Shown here: positions 1 to 8,540 of the stretch, piece by piece
How the letters are laid out: each line of letters opens with the position of its first letter
Position numbering within the stretch: position 1 is the stretch's first letter
Assembly (NCBI GenBank): GCA_905212975.1
Contig: CAJMGO010000007.1
Coordinates: forward strand, 1 to 64,000
Length of the DNA stretch: 64,000 nucleotides
From: CAJMGO01 sp900557305
Lineage (GTDB): Bacteria > Bacillota_I > Bacilli_A > RF39 > UBA660
Reading direction: 5' to 3'
Notes under the pieces: generated by a model
The model's input: only the letters and a program-made list of their open reading frames with translations
Databases searched by the model: none
Told to the model about the DNA's origin: nothing
Translations under genes and position numbers: made by a program

Positions 1-32
1 TATCTAAAGATATTTTTGAATAGAATTAATAA

Positions 33-57
33 GGTATGAGAAATCATACTTTTTTTG
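33..57 (+). terminator. Rho-independent terminator of an upstream gene
   Basis: A 7-bp stem (ggtatga/tcatact, one G-T pair) with a GAAA loop is followed by a run of T. It would end transcription entering from left of the window. Confidence 0.6.
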
Positions 58-127
58 TAATTAAATATTAATATTAAGAATATATTATACAGTAATAACA
101 TTTTTTTAGACCTAAAAAAAGTTTTTC

Positions 128-156
128 TTGACTTTTATTAAAATTTATAATAATAT
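128..156 (+). promoter_or_regulatory. Sigma-A type promoter for the gene at 202
   Basis: TTGACT at 128-133 and TAATAT at 151-156 are separated by 17 bases. They lie 46 bases upstream of the first gene and downstream of the terminator at 33-57, so this gene probably has its own promoter. Confidence 0.55.
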
Positions 157-201
157 GGTGAATGTTGTTTTATTAATATGTATTGAAAAGGAGAGGATAT
201 T

Positions 202-816
202 ATGAATTTTATATTTAATGATTTAATTTTAGAAATTTGTGATTGTTATGATGAAAAAGATGATAAAAATAATTTTGATGATAGTAGTTTAATAGAATGT
301 AAATTTATTGATAATTTAAGAGAAAAATTAGATGAGTTAAATGTCGAGTATAATGATTCAAAACTTGATTTTTTAGCTAAATGGTTACTAGTTAGGTATA
401 ATTATGATAAAATCAGTCTTTTAATGTCAAAAAAATATATGGGAAATCCTAATGAAAATAATGGAAGAGTAAGTAATTCAGTTGTTAGTGATTTTTGTCT
501 TTCATTAAAGAAGAAAAATGCTGATGAGATAAGAAATATTGAAGATGAATTTTATATTAAAGCATGTAATTTTAGTCAAGATGAGAAGAATTCAATTTTT
601 AATAATCTTGATAGAAATGTTATATTAGAAGAAAAATTTGGAGTAGATAGTGCTGCAAAAGATAAATTATTTTATAATTATAATAAATTCCCTTTATGCT
701 GGAAAGGAACATTAGAAGCTTTAAAATTAAAAGAATTAGGAATTAAGGAATATCATAAAAAATTATTAAATGGAAAACAAATTGGTCATCAATATAGAAA
801 AGTTATTAGAGGATAA
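202..816 (+). CDS. Hypothetical protein, 204 aa
   Basis: I do not recognise this protein. The start is supported by the ribosome binding site aaggagagg about 8 bases upstream. The product is soluble-looking, acidic at its N terminus (a D/E-rich stretch around residues 12-30) and basic at its C terminus (KKLLNGKQIGHQYRK). No signal peptide or membrane segment is visible. It has its own promoter and is followed at once by a strong palindromic terminator, so it is a single-gene unit upstream of the competence genes with no evident functional tie to them. Confidence 0.75.
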   Translation: MNFIFNDLILEICDCYDEKDDKNNFDDSSLIECKFIDNLREKLDELNVEYNDSKLDFLAKWLLVRYNYDKISLLMSKKYMGNPNENNGRVSNSVVSDFCLSLKKKNADEIRNIEDEFYIKACNFSQDEKNSIFNNLDRNVILEEKFGVDSAAKDKLFYNYNKFPLCWKGTLEALKLKELGIKEYHKKLLNGKQIGHQYRKVIRG

Positions 817-844
817 AATATAGAAATTTCTATATTTTTTTTTT
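816..844 (+). terminator. Palindromic terminator
   Basis: A perfect 22-base inverted repeat (aaatatagaaa then tttctatattt, 816-837) runs into a T tract and starts on the last base of the stop codon of the preceding gene. Confidence 0.75.
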
Positions 845-899
845 GATTTAAAAGGATATTTTTTTGTTTTATTGTATGTTTTTAGTAGGAGGTGATAAA

Positions 900-1721
900 A
901 TGGTTAAATTCAGAAAAAAAGTTTCAGACTTTATAGAAAAGTATTATTATTTAATTATTATATTTTTATTGTTAGTTACTATAGCAATAGTTTTAATTAA
1001 GCCATCTAGAAAGGTGACAAATATAGTTAAGGAGTATAGTTCAAATAATATACAAGATTTATCTAGTTCTGATGATAGTAATATTAAAGTTGAAATAAAA
1101 GGTATGGTATTAAATCCGGGTGTTTATGAGTTAGAAAATGGTAAAAGAGTTAATGATTTAATAGAAGTATCAGGTGGACTTTTAGAAAACGCTAATACAA
1201 GTTATTTGAATTTAAGTAAAAAATTAAAAGATGAAATGATTATTATTGTTTATAGTAATGATGAAATAAATTCTTTTAAAGAAAATAAGAATTCAAATTA
1301 TGAGAATATAAAGATTGAATGTAATTGTCCTGATACTATAAATAATGCTTGCATGGATATTGGTGATATTTCTCATGAAGATAATATTACTTATGAGAAT
1401 AATTCAGAAAATAAAAATTCAAATTCAGAAAATAAGAATTCAAATTCAGAAAATAAAAATTCAAATTCAGAAAATAAAAATTCAAATTCAGAAAATAAAA
1501 ATTTAGATTCTAATATAAGTGATATTGATTCAAAAATATCTATAAATGATGCTGATGAAGAAAATCTTACTAAAATTTCAGGAATAGGTTCTTCAAAAGC
1601 TAAGTCAATAATAGAATATAGAAAACAAAATGGAAACTTTAAAACAATAGAGGATATAATGAATGTATCTGGAATAGGGAAATCATTATTTGAAAAAATT
1701 AAAGATTATATTACTGTTTAG
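900..1721 (+). CDS. comEA: Competence protein ComEA (membrane DNA receptor)
   Basis: ComEA is the double-stranded DNA receptor of the natural transformation machinery, anchored in the membrane with its DNA-binding part outside. The 273-aa product has an N-terminal membrane segment (about residues 15-35), an SLBB-like domain (about 60-105, containing KGMVLNPGVYELENG), a low-complexity linker with a heptad repeat, and a C-terminal pair of helix-hairpin-helix motifs (SGIGSSKAKSII and SGIGKSLFEKI). The start at 900 is chosen over an in-frame ATG at 864 because aggaggtg lies just upstream of 900. The stop lies inside the start region of comEC, so the two are translationally coupled. Confidence 0.93.
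   Translation: MVKFRKKVSDFIEKYYYLIIIFLLLVTIAIVLIKPSRKVTNIVKEYSSNNIQDLSSSDDSNIKVEIKGMVLNPGVYELENGKRVNDLIEVSGGLLENANTSYLNLSKKLKDEMIIIVYSNDEINSFKENKNSNYENIKIECNCPDTINNACMDIGDISHEDNITYENNSENKNSNSENKNSNSENKNSNSENKNSNSENKNLDSNISDIDSKISINDADEENLTKISGIGSSKAKSIIEYRKQNGNFKTIEDIMNVSGIGKSLFEKIKDYITV
1403..1507 (+). repeat. 21-bp tandem repeat in comEA linker
   Basis: About five near-identical 21-base units (ttcagaaaataaaaattcaaa) encode the heptad SENKNSN. They form the flexible linker between the SLBB-like and helix-hairpin-helix domains. Copy number could change by slippage without breaking the frame. Confidence 0.9.
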
Positions 1722-3738
1722 TTTTATACTAAGTATAGTTATTTTATTTTTTAGGATTAAAAATGATTCAGTAGAGGAAAGCAATATTACTAGTATAGAT
1801 GGTATAGTAAAAGAATATAGCGTTGATGGAGATAAATTAAATATTATTATAGATAATTATAAAGTTATTTATTATTTTAAGAGTGAAAAAGAACTGAATG
1901 ATTTTAATATATCATATGGGGATAAAATTAAATTTATAGGTAATTCTTATATACCTAAAAATAATACAAATTTTAATATGTTTAATTATAGGTTATATTT
2001 AAAGAGTAAAAAGATCAATTATATTTTTAATGCAGACAAATATACTGTTATAAAACATAATAAAAATATATTTTATAAAATAAAACAATCTATAAAAGAT
2101 AGAATAGAGAGAAATAATAGTAGTATTTATTTAAAATTATTTTTACTTGGAAATAAAGAAGAATTAGATTATAATATAAGCTCTACATATTCAAATAATG
2201 GAATCAGTCATTTATTTGCTGTATCTGGTATGCATATATCTTTACTTACACTTATAATTTATTTAATACTTAATAAATTTATAAAAAATAAAATACTAAA
2301 TAATATTATAGTATCTATATTTTTAGTATTTTTTTCATTTTTAACTTCTTTTTCTTCTTCTGTATTAAGAGCAGTAATGTTATTTATTTTGTGCAAAATA
2401 TTTAAAAGAATCAAAACTCAATATATACTTTTGATTATATTTATGTCACTTATTTTGTATAATCCGTTTTATATTTATGATATAGGCTTTTTATATAGTT
2501 TTATTATAACTTTTGGTTTAATTATTTTTTCAGATAAAATAAATGGTAAAAATTATTTTATAAAAGTTTTTAAAACATCTTTAATTTCATTTTTATTAGG
2601 TATACCAATATCTATATTAAATTTTCATGAAATAAACTTAATTAGTCCAATATTAAATATTATCTTTGTTCCATTTATTTCTTTTATAATATTTCCTCTT
2701 TCTATTATTACATTTGTATTTCCAACCTTATCTTGTATATTTAATTTTTTTATAAATATACTTGAAGGATTATCAATTTTTTTTAATAATATAACTTATT
2801 TTAAATTAATACTTAAACATGTGAGCTTATTTTATATATTTTTATATTATTTTGTTATAACATTTATATTGTATAAAAATAAAGTAAAGTATTATGTTTT
2901 GTTTTTATTTATTTTGATTATTCATTCAAATATAAATTATATAAATAATAACTTTTATCTAACTATGTTAGATGTTGGACAAGGGGATTCTATTCTTATT
3001 GAATTACCACATAATTCTTTAAATATATTGATTGATACAGGAGGTAAGTTTAAATATAATAATGACGTATGGAAAGTAAAAAAGAAAGAATATTCAATTG
3101 CTTCATCTATTACAATCCCTTATTTAAAATCAAGAGGTATTAAAAAAATAGATTATTTAATACTTACTCATGGGGACTATGACCATATGGGAGAAGCAAT
3201 TAACTTAGTTAATAATTTTAAAATAGAGAGTGTAATATTTAATTGTGGAGAGTTAAATGATTTAGAGAAAAAATTAACTAAAGTATTGAATCAAAAAAAC
3301 ATAAAACATGAAATGTGTATTAATAATATAAAAAAGGATAACTATAATTTAGAATTTTTAAATACAAGAATTTATGGTAATGAAAATGATAGTAGTAGTG
3401 TTATTTATACAGAACTTAATGGTTATAAATTTATGTTTATGGGAGATGCTGGGGTAGAAAGAGAAAAAGATATTCTAGATAAATATAATTTATCAGATAT
3501 TGATGTTTTAAAAGTAGGACATCATGGATCTAATACAAGTAGTAGTGAGAATTTTATAAAGAATATTAGTCCTAAATATAGTTTAATATCTGTTGGAGAA
3601 AACAATAGATATGGACATCCAAAAGATAGTGTTTTAAATATATTAAGAAATAGTAAAATTTATAGAACAGATCAAGATGGTAGTATCATGTTTAAGATTA
3701 GGAATAATAAATTAAAAATAAAGACTTGCAATCCATAG
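1690..3738 (+). CDS. comEC: DNA uptake channel ComEC/Rec2 with metallo-beta-lactamase domain
   Basis: ComEC forms the inner-membrane channel that passes single-stranded DNA into the cytoplasm during transformation. The 682-aa product has an N-terminal membrane/OB-like part, a central multi-pass Competence domain (FLLGNKEELDY, SHLFAVSGMHISLL) and a C-terminal metallo-beta-lactamase domain from about residue 415 (LDVGQGDSILIE, THGDYDHMGEA, FMGDAGVERE, HHGSNTSSSE), which is thought to degrade the non-transported strand. The start is a TTG at 1690 inside comEA, with aggga upstream. It appears intact. Three truncated copies of its last ~190 codons follow downstream. Confidence 0.93.
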   Translation: MKKLKIILLFSFILSIVILFFRIKNDSVEESNITSIDGIVKEYSVDGDKLNIIIDNYKVIYYFKSEKELNDFNISYGDKIKFIGNSYIPKNNTNFNMFNYRLYLKSKKINYIFNADKYTVIKHNKNIFYKIKQSIKDRIERNNSSIYLKLFLLGNKEELDYNISSTYSNNGISHLFAVSGMHISLLTLIIYLILNKFIKNKILNNIIVSIFLVFFSFLTSFSSSVLRAVMLFILCKIFKRIKTQYILLIIFMSLILYNPFYIYDIGFLYSFIITFGLIIFSDKINGKNYFIKVFKTSLISFLLGIPISILNFHEINLISPILNIIFVPFISFIIFPLSIITFVFPTLSCIFNFFINILEGLSIFFNNITYFKLILKHVSLFYIFLYYFVITFILYKNKVKYYVLFLFILIIHSNINYINNNFYLTMLDVGQGDSILIELPHNSLNILIDTGGKFKYNNDVWKVKKKEYSIASSITIPYLKSRGIKKIDYLILTHGDYDHMGEAINLVNNFKIESVIFNCGELNDLEKKLTKVLNQKNIKHEMCINNIKKDNYNLEFLNTRIYGNENDSSSVIYTELNGYKFMFMGDAGVEREKDILDKYNLSDIDVLKVGHHGSNTSSSENFIKNISPKYSLISVGENNRYGHPKDSVLNILRNSKIYRTDQDGSIMFKIRNNKLKIKTCNP

Positions 3739-3754
3739 AAAGGAAGCTGATAAA

Positions 3755-4573
3755 ATGAATGAAATAAAAGAATATACAACAAAATTATTTGAAGATATAA
3801 AACATATAGATGAACAAGATAATGAATATTGGTTAGCAAGAGAATTACAAAAAGTTTTAAGATATAATCAGTGGCGAAGTATAAATGATTTAATTGAAAG
3901 AGCTAAAGTTGCTTGTAAAGAAAGTAATAATAACGAAGATGATCATTTTGCGTTACAACGCAAAATGATAAAATTAGCAAAAGGTGCAACAAGAAAAGTT
4001 ATAGATTATAAATTATCTAGATATGCATGTTATTTAATAGTAATGAATGGTAATCCTAGGAAAGACATTATAGCTTTAGGACAAACATATTTTGCCATTC
4101 AAACAAGAAAGCAGGAATTATCAGAAAAAGAGTATAATAATCTTACTGAAGATGAGAAAAGACTATATCGAAGAAATCAAGCAAGAAAAGGTAATTATAA
4201 TTTAAATCAAACAGCAGTTAATAGTGGAGTAAAGGATTTGGCTAGATTTCATAATGCAGGATATAAAGGACTGTATAATGGAGAAACTGCAGATGATATA
4301 TTTAAAAGAAAGAAACTAAGATATAGAGAAGATATACTAGACAATATGGGTAGTGAAGAACTAGCTGATAATATATTCAGGATTGCTCAAACAGATGCCA
4401 AATTAAAAAGAGATAATGTAGATAATGAATATACGGCTAATAGTGTTCACTATGAAATAGGCAAGAAAGTAAGAAAGATAATTGAAGACATGGGTGGAAT
4501 CATGCCAGAAAATTTACCAATTCCAGATAAAAGTTTAAAAGAATTAGAAAAAGAAACTAAAAATAATAAGTGA
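3755..4573 (+). CDS. dinD: DinD-family DNA damage-inducible protein
   Basis: The 272-aa length and the motifs YWLARELQKVLRY, KMIKLAKGATRKVIDYKLSRYACYL and NGNPRK...ALGQTYFAIQTR match the DinD family, whose E. coli member is an SOS-induced inhibitor of RecA filaments of about the same length. A good ribosome binding site (gaaaggaag) precedes the ATG, 16 bases after the comEC stop, so it may be read through from comEC. It is the first cargo gene of the accessory island. A perfect 13-bp inverted repeat lies inside the coding sequence where the family usually reads HFAD-x-x-KM. Confidence 0.85.
   Translation: MNEIKEYTTKLFEDIKHIDEQDNEYWLARELQKVLRYNQWRSINDLIERAKVACKESNNNEDDHFALQRKMIKLAKGATRKVIDYKLSRYACYLIVMNGNPRKDIIALGQTYFAIQTRKQELSEKEYNNLTEDEKRLYRRNQARKGNYNLNQTAVNSGVKDLARFHNAGYKGLYNGETADDIFKRKKLRYREDILDNMGSEELADNIFRIAQTDAKLKRDNVDNEYTANSVHYEIGKKVRKIIEDMGGIMPENLPIPDKSLKELEKETKNNK
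3942..3969. repeat. Perfect inverted repeat inside dinD
   Basis: A 13-bp stem (atcattttgcgtt / aacgcaaaatgat) has only a 2-base loop (ac). It is in frame and encodes HFALQRKM within dinD. It is one of four similar short hairpins in this island. Confidence 0.85.
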
Positions 4574-4649
4574 AACATTATATAATTAATATGGCAATAA
4601 ACAGTTGTTAAATTAGCTGCTTTTCTTTGCTTAAATTCTTATACATAAA

Positions 4650-5228
4650 CGTATGCTACCACATGGTGATTATGATTATATTGGCGAGGCTGTAAATCTT
4701 TTTAATATTTTGAAAGTTAAAAAAGTAGTCTTTAACTGTGGGGAGTTTAATACTTTAGAATCTAGTTTAATAAAAGTTTTAGAAGCAAAAAAATTTCATA
4801 TCAGTCATGTATTAATAAACTTGGTATTGATAACTACCAATTAAACTTTTTAAATGCAAAAGTATTTTGTGATGAAAATAATAATAGTAATGTTATTTAT
4901 ACAGATTTTAATGATATAAGTTTATGTTTATGGAATATGCGGGAATTGAACAAGAAAAAGATATTTTAGATAAGTATAACTTAGCAAATATTGAAGTATT
5001 AAAAGTAGACATCATGGGAGTAAGACAAGTAGTAGTAAAGAGTTTATAGATGAAATAAATCCAAATTATTCCATTATTAGTGTTGGCAAAAACAACAGAT
5101 AAGGTCATCCCAATAAAGAAGTATTAAATAATTTGAGTGATTCAAAAATTTATAGAACGGATCAAGAGGGTAGTATCATGTTTAAGATTAGGAATAATAA
5201 ATTAAAAATAAAGACTTGTAGTTCGTAG
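4650..5228 (+). pseudogene. Orphan comEC 3' end, copy A (frameshifted)
   Basis: Translated in pieces, this matches the ComEC C-terminal domain from HGDYDYIGEA to the stop codon, but it has no 5' part, several frameshifts and an in-frame stop (NNR*GHPNKEVL). Its last 50 bases (5169-5218) are identical to the intact comEC end (3679-3728), whereas the rest is well diverged. It lies between dinD and the yhcG-like nuclease. No function as a protein is likely; it looks like a displaced or duplicated gene end. Confidence 0.88.
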
Positions 5229-5233
5229 AAAAA

Positions 5234-5252
5234 GTGTCGCAAAATGCGACAC
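5234..5252. repeat. Perfect inverted repeat between comEC copy A and yhcG
   Basis: gtgtcgca / tgcgacac with loop aaa. It begins 6 bases after the stop of comEC copy A and ends 20 bases before the yhcG ATG. Read as a GTG-started extension it would add 13 residues to the nuclease, but no ribosome binding site supports that start. Confidence 0.8.
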
Positions 5253-5272
5253 AATTAAGAAAGAAGTTAGAT

Positions 5273-6181
5273 ATGAATTATTATGATCAAATAAAAGGAT
5301 TATTAATAAGCAACGAAGTATATAAGAAAGTAAAGGATTATAGTAAGAACAAGAGTGATGTTGAAACATATTATAATGTTGGAAAGTTAATTATTGAAGC
5401 CCAAGGTGGAGAAAAAAGAGCTAAATATGGCGATGGTTTAATAAAAGAATATTCACAAAGATTAATAATAGAATTAAATGATAAAAAATATAGTTATAGA
5501 AATCTTATGAATATGAGAAAATTTTATTTGTTATTTAGAGATAAAAAAGTGAACGCGCTGCGTTCACAATTGAGTTGGAGCCATTATCGTGAATTACTAT
5601 CAATTAAAAATTTTGATGAAATAATATATTATATAAATTTAGCTATATCAAATAGTCTTGGATATAGAGAGTTAGCAACAAGAATAAAGAATAATGAATA
5701 TAAAAGACTACCAATTGAAACTAAAAATAAATTGATTCTTGATGATAAACTTGAAGTAAAAGATTTGGTGCCAAATCCTATACTAATTAGAAATAAAAAT
5801 AATATTGAAATAGTTACTGAGAAAGCATTACATAATTTAATATTAGAAGATATTGAATCATTTATGAAAGACCTTGGGAATTCATTTAGTTTTATTGGTA
5901 GCAAATATAAAATCAAAATAGGTGACAGAAATCACTATATTGATTTATTGCTTTTCAATATAAAATACAATTGTTATGTAGTAGTTGAATTAAAAGTAAC
6001 AGAGTTTAAGGTAGAATATATTGCGCAAGTTCAAAAATATATGAATTATATAGATAAAAATGTAAAAGAAATAAGTAATAATTCTACTATTGGAATATTA
6101 ATATGTAAGAGAGAAAATAAATTTGTTATAGAATATTGTTCAGATGAAAGAATTGCTGTTAGAGAATATGAATTAGTGTGA
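5273..6181 (+). CDS. DUF1016/YhcG-type PD-(D/E)XK nuclease family protein
   Basis: The protein has the two-part YhcG architecture: an N-terminal helical DUF1016 domain (YNVGKLIIEAQGG, LSWSHYRELLSI) and a C-terminal PD-(D/E)XK nuclease fold (GDRNHYIDLLLFN, VVVELKVTEFK, YIAQVQKYMNYID) with plausible D, E and K catalytic residues. Family members often sit beside restriction or mobile genes, and their cellular role is poorly defined. I place the start at ATG 5273 (302 aa) because a second, decayed copy at 7223 begins at the equivalent residue with a strong ribosome binding site. An upstream in-frame GTG at 5234 is the alternative. The ribosome binding site here is weak (aagaaagaag). Confidence 0.85.
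   Translation: MNYYDQIKGLLISNEVYKKVKDYSKNKSDVETYYNVGKLIIEAQGGEKRAKYGDGLIKEYSQRLIIELNDKKYSYRNLMNMRKFYLLFRDKKVNALRSQLSWSHYRELLSIKNFDEIIYYINLAISNSLGYRELATRIKNNEYKRLPIETKNKLILDDKLEVKDLVPNPILIRNKNNIEIVTEKALHNLILEDIESFMKDLGNSFSFIGSKYKIKIGDRNHYIDLLLFNIKYNCYVVVELKVTEFKVEYIAQVQKYMNYIDKNVKEISNNSTIGILICKRENKFVIEYCSDERIAVREYELV
5549..5567. repeat. Perfect inverted repeat inside yhcG-like gene
   Basis: gtgaacgc / gcgttcac with loop gct, in frame, encoding VNALRS just before the conserved LSWSHYRELL motif. It is markedly more GC-rich than the surrounding sequence. Confidence 0.8.
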
Positions 6182-6212
6182 TATAATATTAATTAGTTTG
6201 TAGGTGGTTTTG

Positions 6213-6689
6213 ATGATTATTAAAGGAACAAGTTGTTATGCAAGTGCCAAAGCCGGCAATTTAGTATCAATTACTGGTGATGGTGGAAATGCCTGGGGTT
6301 TTTATGGTAATGCATATAAGAAAATGTCTCCAAAATTATATTTATGGCAATATTATGATCGAAATACCGATAATTTATCAGAAGATGAATTAATTGATTG
6401 GTATATAAAAGAATTTTATGATTTAAGGCTGAAAGACTTAAATCCATATGAATTAATGGATACTTTAAAACAAAAATTTGGAGAGGAAATAATATTGCTT
6501 TGTCATGAGTTGCCTGGATTAGAAATAAATAAAGAACATTTTTGCCATAGAAGATTATTAGCAGATTGGATTGAACTTGAAACGGGTATTGTAATTCCTG
6601 AATTATCAATTAATGAATCTGGTGAGATTACCCAAGAAGAAATTTATGATCTCAAACCAAGAATAAAAAAACTAATTAAAAAAGATTAA
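6213..6689 (+). CDS. DUF488-like protein
   Basis: The C-terminal motif LLCHELPGLEINKEHFCHRR followed by LLADWIE resembles the end of DUF488 proteins, in which an acidic/Cys segment precedes CHRRLLA. The biochemical function of that family is not established. ATG 6213 is preferred (158 aa), with gtaggtgg upstream, over in-frame GTG 6204. The gene begins 31 bases after yhcG, shares its probable transcript and is followed by a terminator. It is cargo of the second comEC-tail module. Family assignment is moderate and rests on the C-terminal motif. Confidence 0.6.
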   Translation: MIIKGTSCYASAKAGNLVSITGDGGNAWGFYGNAYKKMSPKLYLWQYYDRNTDNLSEDELIDWYIKEFYDLRLKDLNPYELMDTLKQKFGEEIILLCHELPGLEINKEHFCHRRLLADWIELETGIVIPELSINESGEITQEEIYDLKPRIKKLIKKD

Positions 6690-6716
6690 AGAATTATCAT
6701 AATGGTAATTCTTTTT
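6688..6716 (+). terminator. Terminator closing the DUF488-like module
   Basis: A 9-bp stem aaagaatta / taattcttt with a 9-base loop is followed by a T-rich tract. A similar hairpin ends the next module at 8268-8294. Confidence 0.7.
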
Positions 6717-6745
6717 CTTTAGTGTTATTTGACTTACTTTTTGAC

Positions 6746-6763
6746 AATCACCACATGGTGATT
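6746..6763. repeat. Perfect inverted repeat at the start of comEC copy B
   Basis: aatcacca / tggtgatt with loop ca. It spans the exact point where similarity to comEC begins (the HGD codons). The same sequence context at copy A (ctaccacatggtgatt) keeps only a 4-bp core. Confidence 0.75.
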
Positions 6764-7211
6764 ATGACCATATGGGTGAAGCTATTAATTTAGTTAATAA
6801 ATTAAAAAAAGATAATTATAATTTAGAGTTTTTAAATACAAAATTTATGATAATGAAAATGATAGCAGTAGTGTTATTTATTTGAACTATAATGATTATA
6901 AGTTTTTATTTATGGGAGATGCTGGTGTAGGAAGAGAAAAAGATATTCTAGATAAATATAACTTATCAGATATTGATGTCTTAAAAGTAGGACATCATGG
7001 TAGTAAGACAAGTAGTAGTAAAGAATTAATTAATGAAATAAAACCTAATTATTCTATAATTAGTGTTGGGAAGGACAATCGTTATGGTTATCCGAATAAA
7101 GAAGTATTAGATAATATAGAAGATTCAAAAATATATAGAACAGATCAAGTTGGTAGTATCATGTTTAAAATTAAAAATAATAAATTGAAAATAGAGACTT
7201 GTAGTTTATAG
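6750..7211 (+). pseudogene. Orphan comEC 3' end, copy B
   Basis: The copy starts at the HGDYDHMGEAINLVN motif, then lacks about 110 bases relative to comEC (deletion between ttaataa repeats) and has one frameshift. From 6882 onward it is an open frame of 109 codons that preserves FMGDAGVGREKDIL and GHHGSKTSSSKE to the stop. Its end is closer to copy A (SKTSSSKE, EVL-N motifs) than to the intact ComEC. It lies between a terminator and a decayed yhcG copy. A short translated product from 6882 cannot be excluded, but the domain would be incomplete. Confidence 0.88.
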
Positions 7212-7222
7212 GAAGGAGTAAT

Positions 7223-7583
7223 ATGAACTATTATAATGAAATTAAAAATGAATTAATAAATAATGAAATAAATAGAAAAGTTAAAAGTTATTCAATTAAT
7301 AAAAGTGATTTAAATACTTACTATAATGTCGGTAAGTTATTACTAGCTGTGGGTAATCAATATGGAGAAAGTATTATTAAAGAGTATTCAATTAAGAGAA
7401 AGAATAAAATCTAATGAATATGAAAGGCTTCCGGAATCTACTAAAAATAAATCAGTAGAACAAAAAGAATCCGATATAGTTGATTTTATCAAGAATCCAA
7501 TTTTGATTAAGAATGATAATAAATATGTAATTAAATATTGCTCTGATGAGAGAATAATTGCTAGAAAATATGAATTGGTGTGA
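7223..7583 (+). pseudogene. Decayed yhcG-like (DUF1016) gene
   Basis: The first ~60 codons (MNYYNEIKNELINNEINRKV, with ribosome binding site gaaggag) align to the intact copy at 5273. Two internal deletions and a frameshift then join the segment RIKSNEYERLPESTKNK to KNPILIKN and finally to the C-terminal end YCSDERIIARKYELV. Most of the nuclease domain is missing. It follows comEC copy B exactly as the intact yhcG follows copy A. Confidence 0.85.
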
Positions 7584-7613
7584 TATAATAGATATAGATT
7601 TGGAGATGATTAG

Positions 7614-8261
7614 ATGAAAATCGAACTTAGTAATTTTACTATTGAATATGACAAAGAGATTGATTATATGTCAAATATAATTTCAACATTAGAAAACAAT
7701 ACCATTGAAATTTTAGAATTTTTTGAACTTGAAAAACTTTCTCAAAAAAAGAAAGTAGTGATTTTTACTGATAGAGAAAAATATAAGAAACATTTGTTGC
7801 CATTTGTAAAAGAATTTAAAGAATGGATGTGTGCAGATACATACGATGGTAATATTAACTTGTTAGAAATGTCTGAAGCAAGAAAATCTAAAGAACATGA
7901 AGATATGGATATGGATGAATTTATAAAATGCATACTACATGAGTTTGTGCATTCATGTCAGCAAGAGTGGAATGAAAATTCTGAGGGTGTTAGTTGGTAT
8001 TGGGAAGCATTGGCAACTAATTTAAGTAATCAAGATTATTCAACAGTTAGTTTAGAAGATTGTGATTTTGAAAAATTAAAAAGTGATTTTAATGGAACAG
8101 AAAACGGGTATAGTTACTCATATACTTTAGGAAAATACATGCTAGAAAATTATTCTAAAGAAAAATTGTTAGAATACGTTAAGAATCCAGATTTGTTAAA
8201 GCAAGATGCAAATCACATATTTGAAACAGTCAAACAATCACAAAAAAATAAAAAATTATAG
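7614..8261 (+). CDS. Putative zinc metallopeptidase (HExxH)
   Basis: The 215-aa protein contains LHEFVHSCQQEW (HExxH at about residues 108-112) and, about 25 residues later, SWYWEALATNL, which supplies a downstream Glu as in gluzincin-type peptidases. No signal peptide or membrane segment is present, so it is predicted to be cytoplasmic. It starts 31 bases after the decayed yhcG end with ggagatgattag upstream, and is cargo of the third module. Substrate unknown. Toxin-like or stress-related roles are possible but unsupported. Confidence 0.75.
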   Translation: MKIELSNFTIEYDKEIDYMSNIISTLENNTIEILEFFELEKLSQKKKVVIFTDREKYKKHLLPFVKEFKEWMCADTYDGNINLLEMSEARKSKEHEDMDMDEFIKCILHEFVHSCQQEWNENSEGVSWYWEALATNLSNQDYSTVSLEDCDFEKLKSDFNGTENGYSYSYTLGKYMLENYSKEKLLEYVKNPDLLKQDANHIFETVKQSQKNKKL

Positions 8262-8267
8262 AAATAG

Positions 8268-8294
8268 GAATTATCAATTTGATAGTTCTTTTTA
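8268..8294 (+). terminator. Terminator closing the metallopeptidase module
   Basis: An 8-bp stem gaattatc / gatagttc with loop aattt and a T-rich tail, followed by gacttactttttgacaa, which is shared with the equivalent place before copy B. Confidence 0.65.
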
Positions 8295-8315
8295 TTCGAC
8301 TTACTTTTTGACAAC

Positions 8316-8540
8316 AACTACATTGGACTATGATCATATGGGTGAAGCTATTAATTTAGTTAATAATTTTAAAATAGAGAGTGTAATATTTAATTGTGGA
8401 GAGTTAAATGATTTAGAAAAAATTAACTAAAGTATTGAATCAAAAAAACATAAAACATGAAATATGTATTAATAATATAAAAGAAGATAACTATAATTTA
8501 GAATTTTTAAATACAAAAATTTATGACAATGAAAATGATA
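8316..8540 (+). pseudogene. Orphan comEC 3' fragment, copy C
   Basis: Similarity starts at the HGDYDHMGEA codons (cat-tgg-actatgatcat) and runs to the NEND codons, then stops abruptly. It is nearly identical to intact comEC 3170-3390, with only scattered substitutions and small indels, so it is the most recent copy. It lacks the HHGS part of the domain and is joined directly to the last codons of a yhcG gene. Confidence 0.88.

Noticed and set aside
864..899. Longer N terminus of ComEA
   Set aside because: The in-frame ATG at 864 lacks a ribosome binding site, and the strong aggaggtg lies just before ATG 900.
1403..1507. Possible CRISPR array
   Set aside because: The 21-base units are contiguous without unique spacers and encode a heptad repeat within comEA.
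4574..4649. Terminator between dinD and comEC copy A
   Set aside because: Only a weak, interrupted stem (cagttg/agctg) is present, so no confident terminator can be called.
4908..5108. 66-codon frame on the minus strand inside comEC copy A
   Set aside because: It is a shadow of the degenerate comEC tail on the plus strand, has no ribosome binding site and no recognisable features.
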